NCBI GenBank assembly: GCA_018398765.1
Contig: JAHBMJ010002163.1
Span: 1 to 23,020 of the forward strand
DNA from: Chromera velia
Lineage: Eukaryota; Sar; Chromeraceae
Direction of reading: 5' to 3'
DNA length: 23,020 bases
The notes beneath the pieces were generated by a model. That model saw only the letters and a list, made by a program, of their open reading frames with translations, was not told the origin of the DNA and did not search any database. A program made the translations under genes and the position numbers. Below, piece after piece: positions 1-23,020 of this stretch (its first letter is position 1; every line of letters starts with the position of its first letter).

Positions 1-152
1 CCCCCCCCGAACTCATTTATTTGAATTCACAATGCTTCCCCCCTCTTCGGGCTGAAGAGAAGATGGCAAGCTTCCCTTCCCTCCCCTTCCGGTCCCTACC
101 ATGCTTGATCTTCAACTGCTTCTCTCTCGAAATTCGAGGAAACAGAAAGACA

Positions 153-198
<46 letters not shown>

Positions 199-2018
199 CG
201 TTCGCTCTTTGCGATTTGACTTTCTCTCTGTCTCTCGATTATCATGGGCCGCCTTTCTTTTTTAAATCAAAAGATACATGCACGTAGTGCCGTGACGCAT
301 TGGCAGAAAAATGGGATCTCACTTGATAGGGGGAAACACGCTACACATGTAGACAAAGGAATAGGAGGAGAGGAGTGACAGAACACAAGAATGGGAGAGA
401 AAGCGCGAGGGAACACTCACACACACACACGCACAGAGGAGGGGAGGGGGGAGGGAGAAAGACAGAGACAGAGACAGACACAGACACGCTAGACGCAGAA
501 TAAGAGCAATGAGGGAGTGAGAGAAAGGAAGATGGGAGAACAAGTTAGAGAGTGAGAACAAAAGAAGAGGGAAAGGAAGAGGAAGATGGAGAGAGAGAGA
601 GAGAGAGATCCATATTCTAAGGACCGGCAACATCCATCAACAGCATTTTCTATGAAATTTCCTTTTCTTGTCTGGTCTGGTCGGGTTTGTTGTTATGATA
701 GATACCCTTTTTGAGACCTTTAAAGATGCCATTCCTTCTTTTTTTCCCTCTCGATCGATCGACTGATGCATGCACGTCTGCTTCCTGATCGATGAATGCA
801 TCGATTCTGTTCTGTGGCTGCATGCGCCTCATTCTGTAAGGGTTCAGTGACAGATCTTCTTCAGATCATTCAGCAAAGCCCAACAATGCAGGCCGGAGCT
901 CCTATGCACGCCTTTACCTTTCCGACAGTGTTCTAAAGAAAAAACAAGCGAACTGGGGACAAACCTATCAGGAGTGATGATACCTTTCCCTCATCCCCCC
1001 TCTCTCTGTGCCCTTTCGATTGCATGGAGAGTTTGAAGATCATACTGAGAGAGAAAGTCATCTTTCTCATTTTGTTCGGTAATTACAGCGGCTCATCTTC
1101 TGTAGCTGCCCCTCCTTCTCCTTGTTCGTTCCTCCACCCATGCACACCCATCCATGCATCCGAACGTTCCTTCCTTCACGTACCTGAATTCAGCATCGAC
1201 AATTAAGGACGTACAAGCCTGAGACCTGCAACGAGATCTGAGCGTGCGTCGATCGATATACTCATGTGATGCGATATCATGATGGGATTACATGAGGCAC
1301 GCAGGCTGAAGATTATTCTATTCAAATATGAAGAGCAGAGGGGAAATTGATTCATCGAGAGGGCTCTTGAAATCGTCCAGGGATCTCCGCCCGGCTAACT
1401 TGCCGATCTCCCGAGGTGCGTCTGTCAGATTCTCTCTTCCGTCTTTGTCGTTCCAGGCGTCCTACCACCTGCGCCTCCTGCCCCCCCGTTAACCCCTCTG
1501 TGTGTGCCTGCGTGTGTCTGGTCTTCAAATCAGATTGGAAGCGCTGCTTGCAAATGATTCGCTTCTTTGAAACGGTAATCCGCTCGGCGTTTTGCTCTCG
1601 GACAGATCTGATGTCCCCGAGCTCGAACGAGCGAGGCCCTTCCGGCATTGACGGAGCTGCACTTCAGATGGGGAGGGAGGGAGGGGCACACAAACATAAG
1701 AGAGAGAAAATCAATCCTTTTTCACAGTGCTACTTGTCACCATCAAGCTCTCCCACACTACTTGCATGGAACGGGGGTTTGCGTATACCACGGGATTCTT
1801 CAATCTCTCTGTCTCACACTCACTCTGGTTCTCGTGTCGTCTTTTAAAAACGCAGTGAATCAAAGCAGCCGAGAGCTGATCCCGGGAAAGTAGGGGAAAT
1901 GGGTTCGGGGGGGGTAAACAAAAAAGAGACGAGGAAGGCAGAAGAGACCATGACAAAAGGATAGACTGGCAGGCAGACAGACAGTCAGCCAGACACCCAG
2001 ACAGACAGATTTGAGTAG
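1..2018. other. No confident gene; repeats and possible 3' flank
   Basis: About 2 kb downstream of the globin–channel gene on its own strand. It holds (CA)n(GA)n at 151–198, purine-rich GAGA stretches at 360–610, CAGACAGA units around 1970–2010 and TCGATCGA/TGCATG words. Open frames here are low in complexity or overlap in several frames. It may hold the 3' UTR or a final exon; one weak acceptor (minus strand, tgcag before 1222) leads to a short frame. Confidence 0.5.
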
Positions 2019-18228
<16,210 letters not shown>

Positions 18229-18796
18229 CGCAATTAGAATTCCTGTGATGGTATATATGCAGGAGGGCCGTTCAAAGCTCCAGATGTTAGATCAAACGAC
18301 TGTCTCGGGTATAAGCGACTGAGTTTCTGTGTCAGATATATACTGCAGTTAGACTGCAGGGGATTTGTCGATATTCGTGGACTTGTCTGGTCTCGGTATG
18401 CAACCCATGGGAATCTTTCTGGATATGACCTTCTACTGAAGGAATGTTTCCAGCTGCTGCTGATCTGCAGACCGGCAGATCGTTCATCGTATACGTGACA
18501 TCCGGCCATTCACGGGTGCAATTAGGGGGGGGGGTTGTGCATATATATATGCATGGCGGTCTGTACGTATATATCTGTATATATATAGGACCTATATTAG
18601 CTATATATATATATAGGTCAGAAAGAGGCATGCAATGATTCACGTAGCATATGCATGCATACAGAAAGACATGCAAATAGCGCTATAAATTATTTTTTTT
18701 TGTATCGGTCGATCGAGTCGGCAGGAGTATAGATATATATTACTATGCATGCATGCAAATGAGGGCCCTGGATTCGCAATCCAATATCATATTAAT

Positions 18797-18834
<38 letters not shown>

Positions 18835-19009
18835 CCAATTGAGATTGAATCTCCGACAGATCAGTGTGCAATGATCAGACAATGACAGACATTGCAGGAA
18901 AGGCTGTGGATGGCTTTCATATGGACCGACTTGCAGTGTCAGACAACCTTGAGGCGTGGGTGACTTTCAAAGCAGGTCAAGAAATTGAAGAACAATACTT
19001 CAATGCAAG
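18229..19009. promoter_or_regulatory. Divergent intergenic region, AT-rich
   Basis: About 780 bp between the start codon of the minus-strand globin–channel gene and that of the plus-strand tetraspan gene, so it should hold both promoters. It contains TATATA runs at 18541–18618 and a longer (AT)n at 18796–18836, about 170–210 bp before the plus-strand start. TGCATGCA palindromes occur near 18650 and 18746. TGCATGCA is a known target of ApiAP2 factors in apicomplexans, but the same word is common in the introns of this window, so its meaning here is uncertain. No transcription start can be placed. Confidence 0.4.
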
Positions 19010-20014
19010 ATGGGCTGTTCAAGGTGTTGCACAAGATTCTGCAACTGTTGCAAGAACTTCAGCAGGACTGTCCCCCTGATTGCATTGATTGGGGCGCTGA
19101 TGGCTGTGGTGGGGTTGTCCCTCTTCTTCTCGGGTCTCTCTGCAATAGCACCAGATTCGGTGGTGGACCAGGAGACAATGCAACAGGTTGAGGATCTAAT
19201 TGCAATCTTCGTCACTGCTGACATGATTTATGCAGCCGTTGTTGTTGCAGTTGCTCTCTTCACCGGTTGCACCTTCGGCCCGTGTCGTCGGATCTTCTAT
19301 GAAACATGTTGCAAGTACCTGATGTGCTGTTGCGGACAGCTTGTCCTGCTGATTTTGTTCATCATAGGTGTTGCAATCCAGGTTGTTCAGTATGCGCTGG
19401 TGTTGGCGTCTGGGGCGCTCTTCACGGTCTCCGCCATTTTTGAGGCGGTGTGCAAGGTCGTGAATCCCGCCCTTGTTCAGATTCACCAGGCCCTAGAGCG
19501 ATCGGGATGGGGAACCTTCGCACCCAGGCTCAATGGTAGATTGGATGTTGAAGTGCCCACATTTGATTGTGGGCCTCTGACGGAGAGAACGCAGAAGTGC
19601 CTGGAGCTGGTCTTGGCTGCCTGTTTTCTCGCGCTCTCCGGTCTTCTTCTTTGTGTGGCAATATGGGGGTCCTTGAAGAGCATTCAGTTTGAAGTCACTA
19701 ATTCAAGAATTGTGGATGTGCAGCCGAAAAAGGCAGAGGGAAAGGAACCAGCGTCTGTCGCTCCCGTAGAGGAAGGAAAGGCCCAAGAGGGTCCCACTTC
19801 TTCACAAAATACAAACGGGCTGTCTGGCGTCCCCGTCAATCGTCTGACGGCCTTCCTGCCTCCGTACTCGTCGGAAGCGGGTCTGATCGAACGACCAAAT
19901 CCCGACAGTCATTCTGCATGCCGCTTTTTGCCCAGCGTTACGGTAAAGGAGGGAGAGGTGCACTCGGTCCTGCAAAGTTGTGGTGACTTGGTAGGAATTC
20001 CGGATCCTGTCTGA
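19010..20014 (+). CDS. Cysteine-rich four-helix membrane protein
   Basis: An uninterrupted 334-residue frame. It starts MGCSRCCTRFCNCC: Gly2 and the Cys cluster suggest N-myristoylation and palmitoylation. Four hydrophobic segments follow at about residues 22–48 (VPLIALIGALMAVVGLSLFF…), 60–88 (IFVTADMIYAAVVVAVALFTG), 107–140 (LVLLILFIIGVAIQVVQYALV) and 203–225 (LVLAACFLALSGLLLCVAIW). A second Cys cluster (TCCKYLMCCC) lies between segments 2 and 3. The tail of about 110 residues is polar. The layout recalls the animal PLP/M6 proteolipid family (Cys-rich N-terminus, four helices), but this is a resemblance in layout only and other tetraspan families are possible. The short upstream frame at 18864–19079 overlaps out of frame and is not taken as coding. 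The gene is divergent from the globin–channel gene. Confidence 0.75.
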   Translation: MGCSRCCTRFCNCCKNFSRTVPLIALIGALMAVVGLSLFFSGLSAIAPDSVVDQETMQQVEDLIAIFVTADMIYAAVVVAVALFTGCTFGPCRRIFYETCCKYLMCCCGQLVLLILFIIGVAIQVVQYALVLASGALFTVSAIFEAVCKVVNPALVQIHQALERSGWGTFAPRLNGRLDVEVPTFDCGPLTERTQKCLELVLAACFLALSGLLLCVAIWGSLKSIQFEVTNSRIVDVQPKKAEGKEPASVAPVEEGKAQEGPTSSQNTNGLSGVPVNRLTAFLPPYSSEAGLIERPNPDSHSACRFLPSVTVKEGEVHSVLQSCGDLVGIPDPV

Positions 20015-21424
20015 GCACCTAGCACTACTTCACCGGGGTCTGGAAATCTGGAAACGTAATAGGAATGAAAGCAGTGTGGTATGTGGAACTAGATGTGGAA
20101 TCATTGTGGTTTGTTGTAAAAAACCTAGTAAAGAACTCTACATTGTCAAATTTCCTATACTTAAAGCCTCATTAATTTTAACTAACTCTCCAACTAAGTA
20201 AATTCACTTTCAGGTTACTTTTTTGATTCTTGTGCAACCTAGTGGTATCATCTAGGGTATCACAAATTTAAGAAAAAAGTAAATTAATTGTTTTTATGTC
20301 TCTTTTTTTTGTACGGCATACTGTGAATGATATGTCTATAGGTTGCAACCAGTCTATTGAAACCATACATTATTGTAACATTTTATATGTAATTTAGACA
20401 AAAATGTCAGGCTGTAATTAAAAAAGAATTAAAATGATGTTGAGATCTTTTTAGATTTTTTTAAAAATCAAATTTAGGTGTTAATTCCATTAGATATGAA
20501 AAAACTTCTTTTAAAACTAGTTTTCTAGCTAGCTTTAAAAGTGAATGCCATTCAACTATGGGTGCCACACAACTGAGAGTTGTAGAGTCTATTCAATTAC
20601 ATTTTATAAGAAAAAAAAATTCAAAGAATTAATCTAGGAATCAGGGTTGTTAAATACCGACAACTATAAGTACCAAAAAATGGAACCGACCCCCAATTTC
20701 ATTTTTTCCCGGTACTTTCGGTACTTTTGTCACCGGCAAAAATTTTATGAGGTAAAGCCTTAGGTCGCTGCTTCTAGACTAGTTCTAGTTGAGCTTGATG
20801 TAGAAAAGTGGCTTTTGAAGCCGCTGTTCTCAGCGTTCTAGAGTCAAAACTCTAGAAAGGGAGCTATGACGGGCCCAGCGGCGAGCAAGACAGAGCGGAG
20901 CAGTTTGTTTTTAGTGAGGCTAAATGAGCAGAGCAGAGCTAAGCTAGGCCTATCACACAGAAAAAAAAAAAAATCATTTAAGCCCGTCCTCTATTAGTTT
21001 TTTTTTTTTTTTTCGCCCAACGTCGTTACGGTCGCAAAAGAATTTTTTGATGGCCCCTAAGCCTCCTAACCTAACCTATATTCTAACCTAACCTAATTGG
21101 ATACCCTGGTATGGGTTAAAGGTCTATTGAGCGTTCCCCAGCCTACAAAAAAATTAAGAAATATGTTAGAAATATATGTACGAAATATTAGAGAAATTTT
21201 ATAGAAATATTAGGGAAATCTTATCTAAGAAATCTCGGCCACATTTCTAACTTAGTATTTCTTCTGCCCATATTTTGAAGTGCGAATCTCAGAGATATTC
21301 AATCTCTCTCTTGTCAGACTTTTGAGTAAAAGTCTCAACTTTTGACTCTCAAGATCAGCGTTCTCACATACTGCTGGCCTGTAGTGGCCTGAAGAGTCAG
21401 ACAAGACTTCATGACGTCAATATA
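20015..21424. other. AT-rich intergenic DNA, possible mobile-element debris
   Basis: Composition changes sharply after the tetraspan stop to AT-rich sequence with no open frames. Marks seen are a perfect inverted repeat at 20836–20857 (ttctagagt, caaa, actctagaa), repeated ggtactttcggtacttt words around 20711–20730, A and T homopolymers at 20961–20973 and 20999–21013, and cctaacctaac words at 21062–21097. A hAT-like or other element fragment is possible, but no terminal repeats or target-site duplications were identified. Confidence 0.4.
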
Positions 21425-21974
21425 ATGTCTCAACATCACAGTAGTCTCTCTGAAACGCAGCCACGGCCAACGCTTTGCATAACTCGGAGCTCATCTTTTG
21501 CGATGCAGCGCACAAAACTGCACGTCAGGACCTGGAACGAGGCAGATCACGGCATCCGCCAGAAGGACTGCAACCCGTCTCAGCGCCCGTGGAATGCCGG
21601 TCCGCCCGGGCGTCAGCATCGAAACCAAGCCGTCCTACTGCCGCCAGGCAGTACTGGAAGCTTCAAGGTTTTCCTCCCAACTGCAACAAAAAGACGAAGA
21701 AAAACACACAGAGAAAGAAACAAAAGGAACCAAAGAGACGTCAGGCGTCAAGAAGTCCGTGGATGCCGAAAGCAATACAGTCCCTTCTGTCCTATAGTTT
21801 GTTTTATGTCTCCCGAGAAAAGAACGCCTCTTTGACAAACACAGAACGAAGCAAAAAGCCCAAAGTGGTCAAGTCTGCAATAAGCTTGTGCCCGTAGCCA
21901 GTCCGAAAAACAACAAATGACAGTAGACACACACACTCACAAAAGCGCGTTCAGTCAAACACACTATCTTTAGA
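21425..21974. other. No confident gene; overlapping open frames
   Basis: Three plus-strand frames are open across 21425–21897. The one at 21498–21797 (99 residues) is the most protein-like, with a Lys/Glu-rich end, and could be a 3' exon, but three simultaneous open frames in a short stretch are weak evidence. I recognise no domain. The 147-bp satellite begins at its right edge. Confidence 0.25.
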
Positions 21975-23020
21975 CTCTCCTGCCACCCGCCCACCAGAGC
22001 CCTCAAACTCTAACCCAAAAGAGAAGACAATCAAAAACAGCCGCCCACCTACACTCTTCGCACCAGAAAGAAACACTGCCCACAGGCCAAAAGAGAACAG
22101 GACATGCGAGCACCCCCTGAACTCTCCTGCCACCCACCCACAAGAGCCCTCAAACTCTAACCCAAAAAAGCAGACAAACAAAAACAGCCGCCCACCTACA
22201 CTCTTCGCACCAGACAAAAACACTGCCCACAGGCCAAGAGAGAACAGGACATGCGAGCACCCCCTGAACTCTCCTGCCACCCACCCACAAGAGCCCTCAA
22301 ACTCTAACCCAAAAAAGCAGACAAACAAACACAACCTCCCACCTACACTCTTCGCACCAGACAGAAACACTGCCCACAGGCCAAAAGAGAACAGGACATG
22401 CGAGCACCCCGTGACCTCTCCTGCCACCCACCCACCAGAGCCCTCAAACTCTAACCCAAAAAAGAAGACAAACAAACACAACCTCCCACCCACACTCTTC
22501 GCACCAGACAGAAACACTACCCACAGGCCAAAAGAGAACAGGACATGCGAGCACCCCCTGAACTCTCCTGCCACCCACCCACAAGAGCCCTCAAACTCTA
22601 ACCCAAAAAAGCAGACAAACAAAAACAGCCGCCCACCTACACTCTTCGCACCAGACAGAAACACTATTCACAGGCCAAAAGAGAACAGGACATGCGAGCA
22701 CCCCCTGAACTCTCCTGCCACCCACCCACTAGAGCACTCAAACTCTAACCCAAAAAAGCAGACAAACAAACACAACCTCCCACCTACACTCTTCGCACCA
22801 GACAGAAACACTATTCACAGGCCAAAAGAGAACAGGACATGCGAGCACCCCCTGAACTCTCCTGCCACCCACCCACCAGAGCCCTCAAACTCTAACCCAA
22901 AAGAGAAGACAAACAAAAACAACCGCCCACCTACACTCTTCGCACCAGACAGAAACACTATTCACAGGCCAAAAGAGAACAGGACATGCGAGCACCCCCT
23001 GAACTCTCCTGCCACCCACC
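21975..23020. repeat. Tandem satellite, 147-bp unit
   Basis: The word ctctcctgcc recurs at 21975, 22122, 22269, 22416, 22563, 22710, 22857 and 23004, exactly 147 bp each time, so about seven units are present and the array runs off the right edge. Units differ by a few bases, for example agccgcccacc against aacctcccacc, and ctgcccacag against ctattcacag. Because 147 is divisible by three, a 237-residue open frame appears on the minus strand at 21951–22664. It repeats a 49-residue block and is broken by stops in the units that carry ctattcacag, so I do not regard it as a gene. Confidence 0.9.

Noticed and set aside
21062..21097. Telomere-like cctaacctaac words
   Set aside because: Only a few imperfect units with no array, and the sequence continues normally on both sides.
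21951..22664. 237-residue repetitive membrane-like protein on the minus strand
   Set aside because: It is the 147-bp satellite read in a frame kept open by divisibility by three. Other units of the same array carry stops in that frame.
21975..23020. CRISPR-like regular repeats
   Set aside because: The units are contiguous 147-bp repeats without unique spacers, in a eukaryotic context.

Overview
This is eukaryotic nuclear DNA, probably from a microbial eukaryote. The evidence is coding sequence broken into many short GT–AG exons, microsatellite-packed introns, a tandem satellite at one edge and single-N assembly gaps. An alveolate, for example a chromerid, would fit the composition, but nothing here proves it. 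No bacterial-style operons, tRNA, rRNA or CRISPR were seen.

Positions 2019–18228, minus strand: one large gene of about 28 exons. I assembled it by matching splice sites and codon phase by hand. Its order is an Ser/Pro-rich N-terminus, three consecutive globin domains, a linker of about 200 residues, a six-helix ion-channel domain that looks TRP-like, and a short C-terminal tail, about 1,400 residues in all. Almost every junction keeps phase, and the sum of the coding exons is a multiple of three. Globins 1 and 3 keep the proximal (F8) histidine and globin 2 seems to have lost it. A membrane channel carrying an array of globins would be a candidate haem-based gas- or redox-sensing channel. 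I know of no described protein with this architecture, and it is the main discovery candidate.

The introns are unusual. Almost every TGAC/TCAC tetranucleotide array in the window starts exactly at a splice donor of this gene, where the donor hexamer GTCAGT or GTGAGT runs on as (GTCA)n or (GTGA)n. Several acceptors end in (TGCA)nG. Some introns carry short tandem duplications, one of which duplicates an acceptor, and long purine/pyrimidine tracts.

Positions 6173–8914: the same ~955 bp appears three times, joined by single Ns at (CA)n runs. This is most likely a false duplication from unmerged contig ends. Real triplication would put the repeated exons out of phase.

Positions 18229–19009: an AT-rich divergent intergenic region. 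Positions 19010–20014, plus strand: an apparently single-exon, cysteine-rich four-helix membrane protein. Positions 20015–21424: AT-rich non-coding DNA, possibly with mobile-element debris. Positions 21425–21974: no confident gene. Positions 21975–23020: a tandem satellite with an exact 147-bp period that runs off the window end.
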